Of a stretch of DNA of 64,000 bases, positions 11,349-22,224 are shown piece by piece. The stretch lies in NCBI GenBank assembly GCA_009823505.1, contig VZQC01011955.1, forward strand, positions 1,087,497 through 1,151,496, written 5' to 3'. This DNA comes from Rhizomys pruinosus. Taxonomy: Eukaryota; Chordata; Mammalia; Rodentia; Spalacidae. Each line of letters opens with the position of its first letter. The first letter of the stretch is position 1. Both the position numbers and the translations under genes were made by a program. The notes below the pieces were generated by a model. That model was not told where the DNA came from, did no database searches, and was given only the letters and a program-made list of their open reading frames with translations.

Positions 11349-13267
11349 TGTATTTCGATTTAGGTGAGCACTTCCTATCAGAGGAAGATTGAATTTGTAG
11401 ACAAAGGGCATCACATCACTCACAAACACTTATTCAACAAATATTCCTAGGGCTCTGAGCACGCCGGGCACTACACTCTGGCCACTGGCTAAGGTGACAC
11501 ATTGGAGAAGAGCGGAGGACCCCACAGGGAGGGTTCGTGGGTTCTGTCTCATCTCAGATGGGGTTTGGGGTGCCTGTGATGGTGGTGCAGGGGGAGGCAG
11601 AGCACGCAGAGATGGCAGGCTACTCAGAGTGCCCATGTCTCTGGGGTCAGCCAGAGGAGAGGTTTCTGACCGGATCAGGTTGTGCAGAGGCGGTGGCAGC
11701 AAGCTGAGATAGAAAACAAGTCTCCAAGCAAGACTTGTGGTGGTCGAGGCCAAGGAAGAAGCTCTAGCAGTGATGCAAGGCCGGAGAGCTGCCTCGCAGA
11801 ACACAGGCTGAGTGGCAGGAGCTGAAGGCGGAGCTCAGAGAAGAGGGGAAGGCAGGAGACTGGGGCTTGGGAACCTTCTAGACCAGCCCCTGTAGGAGAG
11901 GGAGAAGGATCCCTAGGTTATGGTGACAAGTGTGATCAGACAGGAACAGTGTGACAATAGAGATCATAAGCTCCAGGTTTGTCACGGGGCCGTGAAGAGG
12001 CCATGGGTCTGAAGCTGAGGGACAAGGCCTCAGCTAGCCCTGAGGTTTGGGCACTGGGCAGCGTGTGCACAGAGATGACTGGTGAGAATGTAGGGAGGGA
12101 AAGAGAGAGGGAGAAGACAGCACAAGGCACAGGAGAACCAAGAGCCTGGGGAAGACTCTGAGGAGCGAATTAGGTAGGTGAAGGAAAGCCAGATGTCAGG
12201 AAGAGGCTATGGATAAAGTGCTTGCTGGAGCGGCTACCAGGCACGCATCCCTGGTCTTGTGCCAATTTACCCTCCACCAACTCAATTCAGGGACCCTGAA
12301 CACTGCAGAATGGAGAGGACTGAAGGAGGGGGAGGCATTCAGTGCCAAATGCATGGGCGATCCCACTCAGGGGTCTGCCACGGAAGACAGCCAATGATGT
12401 GAGCTTTCATAGCTCAGAGCCTTCAGGGAGAAGGCAGTGCTCCCTGTGGATATGGAACCTGGGAAGAGATGTACCCATCCTCAGGGAGCTGTACCGGCCT
12501 CTTAGAGTGGGGTACGCATGAGCCAGTGGGAAAGGAGCCAGAATAGGTGTGGTTGGGACCATGCAAGGCCCTCGTGGACAGTCTGGTCGACACTGTTACA
12601 GGCATTAATGGGGGTCTTAAGATTGAGCTCCAGGGAGGCTGGGGGTGGCCCTTTGGGGGCAGGCTGACTTTCATTCATTCAAACACTTTTTTAGAGCATT
12701 TCTATTTCTATACATCTTCAAACAAAATAGATGCAGGACTGACATTCTGACAGGGGCTAAGACCAGAAGCAATCAATGTGCTAATCCTTTGAGCTAGATG
12801 CCGCAGGTGCACTGGCGACAGTGAGGGGTTTGGGTGTGAAGCAGAGCCCGTTGGGTCAGGCCAGGTCACCGTGAAGAGACAATGGTGTCTGAGCAGACCT
12901 AGGGCAAGAGGAGAGCATCGTAGTTGGAGAGGACAGCCAGGGCTGCAGCCTGGGGTCGGGGACTCATCAGAGCTGGCCAAATGACATCCTGAGACTGTGG
13001 GCCTTGAAGGGGGAAGAGGCAGAGGCTGTGGGGCCCACCGGCCCACTGCGAGAGTGTTTCTTTACATGGTATGAAGGGGAGAGCTCCGTGGGGCTTGAGC
13101 CCAAGAGGAATGCCACCTGTGCTGCGTAGCTTCCTTCCTCAACGTAACCCATCATCCCCATCATCCGAACGAACATATCCCGCGAGAGGGAACCTTGGTG
13201 GAGGAATTTCCTCCATCAGAGTTCCCTATGGCCATGTCCGTGAGGCATCTTCCTGATGTAGGAGGGC

Positions 13268-13362
13268 CCTCTTCTGACCTCCAAGGGCATTGCAGGACAC
13301 AGGTACACCTATGTGCATACAGGCAATACACTTGTACATATAAAAGAAAAATAAATAAAATA
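13268..13362 (+). repeat. 3' part of an older B2 SINE
   Basis: CCTCTTCTGACCTCCAAGGG, CATTGCAGGACACAGGTACA and CAGGCAATACACTTGTACAT followed by an A-rich AATAAA tail. Its tail is the target of the next, inverted B2. Confidence 0.75.
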
Positions 13363-13374
13363 TATTTTTTAATT

Positions 13375-13606
13375 ATTATTTATTTCTGTATGTGTATGAA
13401 TGTACTGTCTGCATGCAAGTTTGTGCACCCATGTCGTGCAATGCCACGGAGGTCAGAAGAGGGTCTCGGATTCCCCTGGAGCTGGAGTTCTCCTGGAACT
13501 GGAGTTTCAGACGGTTCTCTGCCGCCATGTGGGTGCTGGGGATCGAACCCGGGTCCTCTGCAAGAGCGGTCGGCGCTCTTAACCGCTAGGCCATCTCTCC
13601 AGCCCT
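13375..13606 (-). repeat. Young B2 SINE, duplication-bearing subgroup
   Basis: Full-length reverse-complement B2: TGTATGTGTATGAATGTACT, GGGATCGAACCCGGGTCCTC (box B), AACCGCTAGGCCATCTCTCC (box A end). AATAAAATAT(AT)TTTTTTA sequence flanks both sides as target duplication. Between 13480 and 13512 the pieces CTGGAGCTGGAGTT and CTGGAACTGGAGTTT lie side by side, a short internal duplication shared with the copy at 16.5 kb. Confidence 0.92.
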
Positions 13607-14287
13607 CAATAAAATATTTTTTAAAAAAGATTTGGAGCATGGGGGTCCCATGAAAGGATCTGTGTGTTGCATCATGGGTAGTGAGTGGAGAGTGGTCGGA
13701 GAAGAGAGGGGGTGGGTGGACCCCTCAGGATGCTACCACGTTGTCTATGTAGCAGAAGACCAGGACTGGACGTGGGTGACTCAGGGGCAGAGCGACAATT
13801 CCCAGATGAGTTTTGTAGAGAGGCACAGGGCTAAGGGGCACACTAACACCATCCGTGTCTTGGGGATGGAAGGAGGCTGAGTCCCTGCATATCTGTGTGT
13901 CTGTGTTGGGGGCCTTGCTGTGGCAACCATCTCTCTCTAAGATTGTGCCAAGATGTTGGCCTGGTTCACAGCCCAGGGAACTTGATTTATGCTGCTCTCC
14001 AGCCTGTTTCTCTCTAAATATGGCCAGGATGTATGCAGAGATGGCAGCTGCTGGCTCCCAGGGCCCCTCCTGGAGTTTCCCAGAACTTGTGACCTGCCAG
14101 TGCATCTGTGTCCCCCATCCTCTGTAGGAGGAGCCTAGTGAAGGGTCACATGTCATGAGCCAGGGTTTCTGGGAAGCTCCCAGCACATAGGTTACCCAAA
14201 CTGTGGTCTCTGCCAGGACAGAGCAGGGTGGTGGACAGAGTTCATGCCCCACACTGAATGTACCTTGTTCTCAATTAAAGAATGATC

Positions 14288-14382
14288 TTTGTGAGTTCAA
14301 GGCCAGCCTGGTCTACAGAGTGAGTTCCAGGACAGCTGGGACTACAGGGAGACCCTGTCTCAAAAAAAAAAAGAAAAAAAAA
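14288..14382 (+). repeat. 5'-truncated B1 SINE with target-site duplication
   Basis: Begins inside B1 at TTGTGAGTTCAAGGCCAGCC and runs to GGGAGACCCTGTCTC and a long A/AAAAG tail. An 11-base duplication AAAGAATGATC flanks it at 14277-14287 and 14383-14393, showing that the truncation happened at insertion. Confidence 0.92.
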
Positions 14383-14787
14383 AAAGAATGATCCTTCCTG
14401 ACACCTCCCTCTGTTCAACCAACAGTCACTCAGTTCTGCCCAAACAGCCTCCGACCTGGTGTCCTCCATCCCCTTGCCTCCCCTCCCCTCCCCCGTCTCT
14501 CCCCCCACCAAGAGTAGCCATAGTTAGATTACATCATAGATTACATCATAGTTAGATTACATTATAGTTAGAGTACATCATATGATTGCTGCACATCCTT
14601 CAGATTTCTTTCCAAAGATGGCCTAAACTCCAGTCCCTTTTGTCACAGCTTTGGTAAATGTTGCTCCCATTTCAGTCACTTCCCTTGTAGGGAAGAATCG
14701 AGAAATTTCCTGAGCAGTAACAGAACTCCCAGACAATGGGAGACTTTCCAAAGGGAGTATGGATAGGTTGTGGAATGTGTGTTAGAA

Positions 14788-14849
14788 AGGAAGGGAGGGA
14801 GGGAGGGAGGGAGGGAGGGAGGGAGAGAGGGAGGGAGGGAGGGAGGGGT
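14788..14849. repeat. (GGGA)n microsatellite
   Basis: About 15 GGGA/GGAA units with one GAGA interruption; G-rich strand is plus. Confidence 0.95.
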
Positions 14850-16140
14850 AATTAGTTTTGTTACCTGATGACTGCACCTCAGAGACAGCACCCTTAATTC
14901 CCGTCAGCGCTGCCACATCTCCCGCTTGCTCTCCCACAAAACGAGGAACAGTTGTGTGGAAACTTCAGAGCTGGTTAATCCCACAGAGCTTAAGGGCTGC
15001 AGAAAGCATCTTAGAGTTGAATAAGAAGATAAACTGTTTTGCTGGTTATAAGGCCCAGAATGTTCTCAGAGATGAGAAGAAAATCCTTTGTGTGTTTCTG
15101 ACTGTGAAGGAATCCAGGTCCTGCCTGGCCGGGGTAGGGAGGCAGGGGAGGGACTTCACTCTGTCATTTATCTGTGTTTGAAGCCAGTGTGAGGCCATCC
15201 TCTCTGCCCTCCAGGTCTCCGAGGGGAGATGGGCTTCCAGGGCTGTGGGAGCCGAAGTCCAACAGAAAGGGAGTGTGAAGGAATGAAAGGGAGGAACGAA
15301 GGAAAACATTTAAGGATCTCAGAAGTGGGAAGATGAATTTGGCAGGTCCGTATGCCACCAGATCTCGCCATTTCTAAGCCAAGACCTGGAGGAGAGCATC
15401 GTGTTTAATGGAGAGTCCCCTGGGTTCTCAGTGGAAGGAAACTAGATGCTATGGGACCCCCCAGTTCCCTGCTCTGAGGCAGCCAGTGATTCACTGATAG
15501 TTAGACCCGGAGGGTGGCCCTCTCACTGCAGGCCAGACTTCCTGTGGGTTCTCCTGGAGACTCCCGTGGGACCTACACCTTGGCTCCATCCCTGTTCCAT
15601 CTCCCTTCCTGCCCTTCTGAGTCCTCCCGGGAGCACTTCCTTTGTCCTCACCAGTGTCTGAACAGTCTCACCTCAGCTCTGCCTCTAGAACAAACCAGAC
15701 AGGATGACTCATGTAAACATAACATCCACAAGGACCCAGCCTAATACAAGCATAGTGGGCCACATAGGACTGACTCTGTGGGTCCAGTGGTTAGCTGAAC
15801 TGTGGTATATACAGTAATATGGAGGTCTAGCCTGTATACGCTCTGCAGATTGTGTATTCTGTTCCAGGAACACTGGCGTCCCTGTGTGGGAGGGGTACTT
15901 TCACTTCGAATGACTATGAATATATAAGCTCTAGGAGTATTCATAGGAAAGGGCTGACCTTCCTAAAATAGAAAGTTCTAGAAACATCTAGCAGAAGCTG
16001 TCCAGTAAAAGGAAAGAGGGGTTTGCATTGAAGGCTGCCTCAGGGGAGGGGAACTGAGTTCTGAGTTAACTTAAGGCTGTGCCTTGCTTGAGCTTGGTAA
16101 CTGTTTTTCTTTTCTTTAACTTTTTTTTTTTTTTTTAATT

Positions 16141-16320
16141 TGGGGCTAGAGAGATGAGCTCAGTTATGAGCACTGGCTGCCCTTGTAAAGGATCAGACCA
16201 GGGTTTGGTTCCCAGCACCCATATGGTGGCTAACAACCATCTCCAGTTCTAGGGTATCCAACACCTTCTTCTGGCCTTCATGGGCATTGCACACATGGGT
16301 GCACTTACACCCAGGCACAA
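16141..16320 (+). repeat. Older B2 SINE
   Basis: GGGGCTAGAGAGATGAGCTC head, CCAGGGTTTGGTTCCCAGCA box B, CAACACCTTCTTCTGGCCTT and GGTGCACTTACACCCAGGCA. A tail of TA repeats follows. Confidence 0.85.
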
Positions 16321-16325
16321 CACTC

Positions 16326-16348
16326 ATATATATATATATATATATGTA
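16326..16348. repeat. (TA)n microsatellite
   Basis: About eleven TA units with one G interruption, at the 3' end of the preceding B2. Confidence 0.9.
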
Positions 16349-16504
16349 TATATTCTTTGATAATTTCATACATGTGTATAATTTATTTTGGGTGTGTTTA
16401 CCTGATTGGCCTCTTATTTCTCTTCCCTCCCTCTGAATACCTTCTTCTTCCTAACAACCCCCCTCCTAGTCTCATGCCTTTTTTTTTGTTTTTACTTTAT
16501 TTTT

Positions 16505-16754
16505 CTTTTTTATTTTATTTTTTTATTTATTTCTGTATGTGTATGAATGTACCGTCTGCATGCAAGTTTGTGCACCCGTGTCATGCAATGCCGTGGAGGT
16601 CAGAAGAGGGTGTCAGATTCCCCTGGAACTGGAGTTCTCCTGGAATTGGAGTTTCAGACGGTTCTCGGCCGCCATGTGGGTGCTGGGGATCGAACCCGGG
16701 TCCTCTGTAAGAGCAGTCGGCACTCTTAACCGCTAGGCCATCTCTCCAGCCCCA
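16505..16754 (-). repeat. Young B2 SINE, duplication-bearing subgroup
   Basis: Near-identical to the B2 at 13.4 kb, including adjacent CTGGAACTGGAGTT and CTGGAATTGGAGTTT pieces (16624-16655), GGGATCGAACCCGGGTCCTC and CGCTAGGCCATCTCTCCAGC. Poly-T-rich end at 16490-16530 is its A-tail. Confidence 0.92.
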
Positions 16755-16984
16755 TGCCTTTGTTTTTTTAATGGCCCACTGAGTTGAGAAGATGATGGAT
16801 CAGTTGATTATGGTGACCTATGTGGCCAGCTGTCAGGGAAAACAAAAACCAGGTGGCAGGAGGTGGGTTGGTCAGGGGCTCAGCATCATCTGGACTTTAA
16901 ACTAAGCGGCCTGGGTTCATGACTAAACTGAATTAAAGAGAGATCACTCATTGTGAAAATACTACAAAAATTATTCTCCCATAG

Positions 16985-17058
16985 GGTTGGGGGTATAGCT
17001 TAATGAGAAAGCACTTGTTGGCCACAGGTTTAATACTCAGCATCAGAAATAAAAGGTT
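16985..17058 (+). repeat. ID-like SINE
   Basis: GTTGGGGGTATAGCTTAATG, GAGAAAGCACTTGTTGGCC and a short A-rich end correspond to a diverged ID (BC1-type tRNA-Ala derived) element of about 75 bases. Confidence 0.7.
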
Positions 17059-17068
17059 TTCAGCAGGG

Positions 17069-17212
17069 GGGCTGGAAAGATAGCTCAGCGGTTAAGAGCA
17101 CTGACTGCTCTTGCAGAGGACCCGGGTTCGATTCCCGGCACCTACATGGCTGCTAAGAACCGTCTTTAACTCCAGTTCCAGGGGAATAAAAAAAAACAAC
17201 AACTTAAAAAAG
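17069..17212 (+). repeat. Young B2 SINE, 3'-shortened
   Basis: GGGGGCTGGAAAGATAGCTC head, AGCGGTTAAGAGCACTGACT (box A), GGGTTCGATTCCCGGCACC (intact box B), then CAGTTCCAGGGGAATAAAAA. The usual downstream half is absent and an A-rich tail follows directly, so this is an internally shortened copy. Confidence 0.9.
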
Positions 17213-17214
17213 AG

Positions 17215-17338
17215 TTTTGAGCAGGGTGTGGTGGCACATGCTTATAATCCCAGCACTTGGGAGGTAGAGGCCGAAGGATCAGGAGTTCAAGGTCATCCTT
17301 AGCCATGTAGTGAATTTGAGGCTAGCCTGGGCTAGATG
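17215..17338 (+). repeat. Older B1 SINE
   Basis: AGGGTGTGGTGGCACATGCT, TATAATCCCAGCACTTGGGA, then CAGGAGTTCAAGGTCATCC; diverged right end. Confidence 0.8.
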
Positions 17339-17841
17339 GACAATTAATTTCCATTTTTCTCCTGCTGAGAACTTTATTTCTCTTTGTCCTCATTCCTGGG
17401 GTCCAAAGTGTTAATAAAGCAAGCTTTGCCTTTCCAGGTCTAACTCGCTTCTCAAAACTCTTCATTTTGAGTGATTCCTGTCAGCTGCCTTTGGGAGAAG
17501 TAGGTTAGAGACTGAAGAAAGTTGGGGACACTCCTCATGGAGGTCAGCAAACTGAGGCCAGGCCTCCTCAGACCGTGTTCACATTTGCTCTTCAAGCTGG
17601 GCCGAAGCACCTTTGCTAAAATCCATACCTGTGGTCTTGGTCTGATTTTCAGTGGTATGTGGTAGAAAGAAGAGGCAGGGTCAGGGTGCCCAGAATCCCA
17701 GCTCTTCCACTGACCTTTCCTCACAGCTTGCTGTCATGTCTGCAAATGGGACTGATGACACTGTCCTCTCCTGAAGGACCAGGAGATGTAGGTCAAGTGA
17801 CGCTTCTACAATAATGCTTGATGTACACCAGCCAAGGGGGC

Positions 17842-17845
<4 letters not shown>

Positions 17846-17900
<55 letters not shown>

Positions 17901-17906
17901 CGCGCA
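17846..17906. repeat. (GT)n(GC)n microsatellite
   Basis: About 22 GT units followed by TGCGCGCGCGCGCGC, forming the tail region of the adjoining B4-family SINE (minus strand). Confidence 0.95.
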
Positions 17907-18155
17907 TTTGGAGGCTAGAGGTCAGCTTCAATGGTTGCTCCTCAGGCAACATCCACCTTAATTTTTTGAGCCAGGGTCTCTCACTGGGCCTTGGCTGGGC
18001 AGCCAGTAGGCCCTGGGGATCCTCCTGCCTCTGCCTCACCAGGATTATAAACACCCACCACCATGCCTGGCTTTTCTACGTGGGTGCTATGGATAGAACT
18101 CAGGTTGGTGCTTGCCAGGCAAGGACTTTGCTGGCTGAACTATCTTCACAGCCCC
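17907..18155 (-). repeat. B4-family composite SINE
   Basis: TTGGAGGCTAGAGGTCAGCT, TTGAGCCAGGGTCTCTCACT, CAGGATTATAAACACCCACC, CGTGGGTGCTATGGATAGAA and GCTGAACTATCTTCACAGCC give the full composite in reverse complement. Confidence 0.85.
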
Positions 18156-19701
18156 CTGCCATTATATTTTTATTAAGCAAATGGAACCTTTCAGAGTTCC
18201 TCCATAAATTTTTCTGAAACCTTGGGAATTTGCCTATTTTCTGATAGAAACAAGAAAGCAACAAATATTAGTGACTGCACAGACAGCTGGGAAATCTATA
18301 CGGTGGCGGTCCATGGGCCTTTTGCATGAATATAAACAGTAGTGCCTGTGATTGTCTATAAATTGTGGTCATAACCTCTTTTTATGATGGAAAAGAATCT
18401 TGGTTCATGTTATTGAACTGAATTATCCTGGAGGTTGGTTGATACACCCCAACTTGGAGCTGCCCTATCTGGAAGAGATCAGGGGTAACTGCTCCCTGGT
18501 GGCTTCTAGTTTTCAAGGGGGTCCTGTTTGGAAGGAGGCCATGTTTCCTCTCCAGTCAGGGGCAGCTTGATTCCATCTATCTTTCAAAAGGCTCTGTTGC
18601 TGGACCTTCTGCCTGGGGAAGATGGTGAGGTCTGGGTGGGCCAGGGAAAAAGATTCATTCATAATACCTCCTCCCAGCTTCCGTCAGAGAAAAACAAGGC
18701 AACGTGACTAGAGTCTGTTCCTTACTCCCAACATTCTGTCACCCTTGCCAGCAATCAGAAAAGGTCAGAGGCCACCATTTCCTACTCCTGCCTCTCTGCC
18801 CCCGCCCCAGAGTGAATGAGTTTCTTGTTCTCAGATTTGGAATGAATTGGACCATGGGTGGCAAAGGCACATTGTCCCTGCCTTGACGGAGAGAATTACA
18901 CATGCCATGGAGAAAACTCCTTGGCTTCTCCTGGGACCCTGTTGCAAGCAGTTCTACAGTGCAGCCTCTCAGTAGCCAGGGGCCGTTCTGAAGGCAGTTG
19001 GCATAGAATCTCAGAATCTCCCAGCTGGAAGCCCACCTAGTTGAACTCCTTCAATCTGCAGCTACATTGCACTGCGGGAGGCTGAGTCTGGTCTGCTCAG
19101 CTGGCTGGGCTGCTGGCTATAGGATGCCCCAGTCTACACTGTGTTAGGAGTCAGGATAGAGCCATGGAGGTCTTCCAGACCCATAGTTTCTGGAAGGGAA
19201 TGTTTCTTCACTACAGTTGAGGGAGCTGTCTTCCAGTGGACGCAGGTCAAGGACTCAGCATAGAGAATCCACAGGACAGCACTCCTCAACAAATGATCCA
19301 GGCCAAGATGCCAGGAGTTCCAAAGTTGGGGACCCTGCTCTAGCCCCAAGTCACCACCCCCAGCAGACAGAAAGAGATCCAGAGAGACGAAATGACTCAC
19401 ACAGGTTCAGAGCGTTTCGGTGAGAACACCAGAACCCCGGGGTGGTGTGGCCCTGGTCTTTAGAAGGAACTACAGGTCCAGACGGAGGAGAGGCCAGGAA
19501 CCCATTGCCAGAGCTCCCCCCACCCAGACTCAGCATCTCCATCCTTTGGAAAAGCCAGAGCAGAGGAGTCACCCACAGGTCTCAGGTCTGGCCGGTGTCA
19601 CTGCAGTGGCCTATTTGCACATCATGGAGGGCTTTGCTACACAGTCTGAGGGTGTAGTGACTGACTTTTAGGTCCAGAGTTCCCCTTACCACACCTAGCA
19701 C

Positions 19702-19708
<7 letters not shown>

Positions 19709-19782
<74 letters not shown>
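19709..19782. repeat. (GA)n(GT)n compound microsatellite
   Basis: About 18 GA units followed directly by about 19 GT units. Confidence 0.95.
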
Positions 19783-19783
<1 letters not shown>

Positions 19784-20062
19784 ATGTCCGTGGTGATGGA
19801 AGAAGCCTTTCTGCTTGGAATCTCTGACTGGCACTTTCCTTATGGCTCTGCGACTTTGCCTCTCCCACCCTTTGGAACCTTTCATTTCCTAATGTGTAAA
19901 ATGGAGCTTGCCTGTATCTAATGGAAGGGCTCATAATCAAAGAAAAACCTAAGAAACACATACTTTGACAGTGAGCTAGCCCAGTGCTATCCTTTGCCAT
20001 CCTCTTTTGCTTTTGATGGGGTAAGAAAAGTACCCATAGTACCATTTGGAAAGGGAACTCTT

Positions 20063-20273
20063 TTTTTTTTTTTATGTGTATGAATGTACTGTCTGCATGT
20101 AGGTTGGTGCACCCGTGTCCTGCAATGCTGCGGAGGTCAGAAGAGGGCATTGGATTCCCCTGGAACTGGAATTAAAGAACGTTCTCAGCTGCCATGTGGG
20201 TACTGGGGATTGAACCTGGGTCCTCTGCAAGAGCAGTCTGCGTTCTTAACCGCTGAGCCATCTCTCCAGCCCC
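20063..20273 (-). repeat. Young B2 SINE with 16-bp target-site duplication
   Basis: Poly-T, TATGTGTATGAATGTACTGT, TGGAACTGGAATTAAAGAAC, GGGATTGAACCTGGGTCCTC, CGCTGAGCCATCTCTCCAGC. The 16 bases TGGAAAGGGAACTCTT lie at 20047-20062 and again at 20274-20289. It lacks the duplication found in the 13.4 and 16.5 kb copies. Confidence 0.95.
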
Positions 20274-20439
20274 TGGAAAGGGAACTCTTGCCTCCAGAAC
20301 TCTGGCCCATCTGACAAACTTCTGTGGTGATGGTTTTAGTCATGTAAGTCCAGAATGGTAGCCATTTTCCTGTGTGGCACCTGGGCACTCAACACAGGGT
20401 GGATGAACTGAAGAACTGGAGACTTTTTATTTTTCATTT

Positions 20440-20752
20440 GTGCCTGTGCGTTTTCTGGTGCAGGTGAACTTGAAGGCCAGAGGTCAGCATGGGGGCGTCA
20501 TTCCTCAGGCACAGTCATCTTGGGTTTTTCGTTTTGTTTTGTTTTAATTTCTGCTTTTTGAGATAGTAATGCTCACTGGCCTGGAACTCACTAAGTAGGC
20601 TAGACTGGCCGCTGGCTAGCCCCCAGGACCCAGCTGTCTCTGCCCCCTCAGGCCTGGGTTGACAAGCATGTGCCACTCTGCTCAGCTTTTTTATACAGGT
20701 TCTGGGCATTCAGTCTCAGGTTGCCTTTTGTCAACCACAGTACCTCTCCAGC
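20440..20752 (-). repeat. B4-family composite SINE
   Basis: GAAGGCCAGAGGTCAGCATG, CGTCATTCCTCAGGCACAGT, TTTTGAGATAGTAATGCTCA, CTGGAACTCACTAAGTAGGC and GTACCTCTCCAGCCCC mark a complete but diverged composite SINE. Confidence 0.8.
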
Positions 20753-21234
20753 CCCACATTGTTGATTTTTTAAGTTTATTTTTCACAATTTCATCATGAA
20801 GAAACAATATCAAACCCTTGATTTACGCTCTTAGTTGGTTTTCTTTTGACACCAATTTCTACATTTATTCTGCAATATTTACATTTTTATTTATAGTCTT
20901 TCGATCAGAATACTCACCTTCATGCACTCAATACATGAGTCTTCCAAGTTAACATCTCCAATTTGTTCACATTTCTAGATGATTATTTTACCTACAAATA
21001 TATATGTTTTATTGATTGTATCTTTCCATTATTTCAAAGAATACATTTGAGCATGATAATTCAGTTAAAAAAACACTATTGTTTTATTTGTAGTAAAATG
21101 AGTATCATTTTACTTTGTCTAGTACTACCATTATTTAATATTGTAAATAATGTCAGACGAAGTTTTCTTGTCCAAAAGAGTTCTTTTTAGTGAGATATTT
21201 ATTATACCAGAACTTCTATGTGCTAAATNATAAA

Positions 21235-21686
21235 TATAGCTGTGCATGTATCTCTGTGGTAAGATGAGTCTTGTGGGTATATACCCAGGAGTGGTATGAC
21301 TGGGTCAGGTGGTAGGCTCATTTTGAGTCTTCCAAGGGTTCTCCACAACCTCCCCAGCACTTGGTATCGTTTATTTTCTTGATCCTAGCCAGTCTTATAG
21401 GAGTGAGATGTTATCTTAAAGTGGCTTTAATTTTCATTTCCTTAATTATTAGTGAAGTTGAACACTTTTTAAGATGTTTCTCAGCCATCCCTAATTCCTC
21501 CTCTGTGAAGTCTCTGTTCAGCTCTTTGTTCCATCTTTTGAGTAATTCATTTGTTTTCTTTTTTGTTTTTTGAATAGTTTATATACTCTGGAAATCAATG
21601 CTTTGTCAGATGTATCTGCAATGAAGGTTTCCTCCCACTCTGGGTTTTCTCTTCACTTCCTTTACTATTTCTTTTGATGTACAGAA
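21235..21686 (-). mobile_element. L1 3'-end fragment (older mammalian L1), part 1
   Basis: Reverse-complement of an L1 3' region: GGGTATATACCCAGGAGTGG, TGGGTCAGGTGGTAGGCTCA, CTCCACAACCTCCCCAGCAC, ATAGGAGTGAGATGTTATCT and GCTTTGTCAGATGTATCTGC are classic L1M-type phrases. It is interrupted by a B1 at 21704. An undetermined base occurs at 21229. No intact protein frame remains. Confidence 0.85.
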
Positions 21687-21703
21687 CACATTATTGATTT
21701 TTA

Positions 21704-21858
21704 TTTATTTATTTTTGGTGTTTTTGAGACAGGGTCTCCCTGTAGTCCCAGCTATCCTGGAACTCACTATGTAGACTAGGCTGGCCTTGAACTCACAAAG
21801 ATCTGCCTGCCTCTGCCTCCCAAGTGCTAGGATTAAAGGCGTGTGCCACCATGCCTGG
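21704..21858 (-). repeat. Young B1 SINE inserted in L1, 17-bp duplication
   Basis: TTTGAGACAGGGTCTCCCTG, TCCTGGAACTCACTATGTAG, AGTGCTAGGATTAAAGGCGT, CACCATGCCTGG. The 17-base duplication CACATTATTGATTTTTA is present at 21687-21703 and 21859-21875, within the older L1. Confidence 0.95.
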
Positions 21859-21875
21859 CACATTATTGATTTTTA

Positions 21876-21935
21876 AATAGTCCTATGTGACTACTGTATT
21901 CAAAAGTATACCCCTGGACATCCAGCATGGGCATT
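21876..21935 (-). mobile_element. L1 3'-end fragment, part 2
   Basis: Continuation of the interrupted L1 after the B1: AATAGTCCTATGTGACTACT follows the target duplication. The right boundary is uncertain. Confidence 0.55.
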
Positions 21936-22224
21936 TTGTCCTTTATAATATGGCTTTGTCCCAAAGTCACAGACATAATACCATTTTTCTTCCTTTCATT
22001 AAACAAAGGCCACTGATGTGGAGGGCCTGTGTGGGCCCGGCCTGGGCAAAACCCACCCTAGCTTTTTCCAGCAGAGAGCTTTAAATGAGCTCTGGGCTCT
22101 GACCACAGAACTAGTGAAGGTGGGTTCTGGCATGGAATCATCCAGAATATTCAGTTTCCTTGTACCTCTTCAGGATAGAATTTCATCTCATAAGGCCACC
22201 AGGAGCTATTAGCACATTGGTGGC

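Noticed and set aside
13725..14252. Minus-strand frame of 175 codons
   Set aside because: No recognisable domain, no matching splice sites and no codon-pattern evidence; treated as chance in unique intron sequence.
17069..17150. tRNA gene
   Set aside because: Box A and box B are present, but the sequence is the tRNA-like head of a B2 SINE and continues into B2 body and A-tail.
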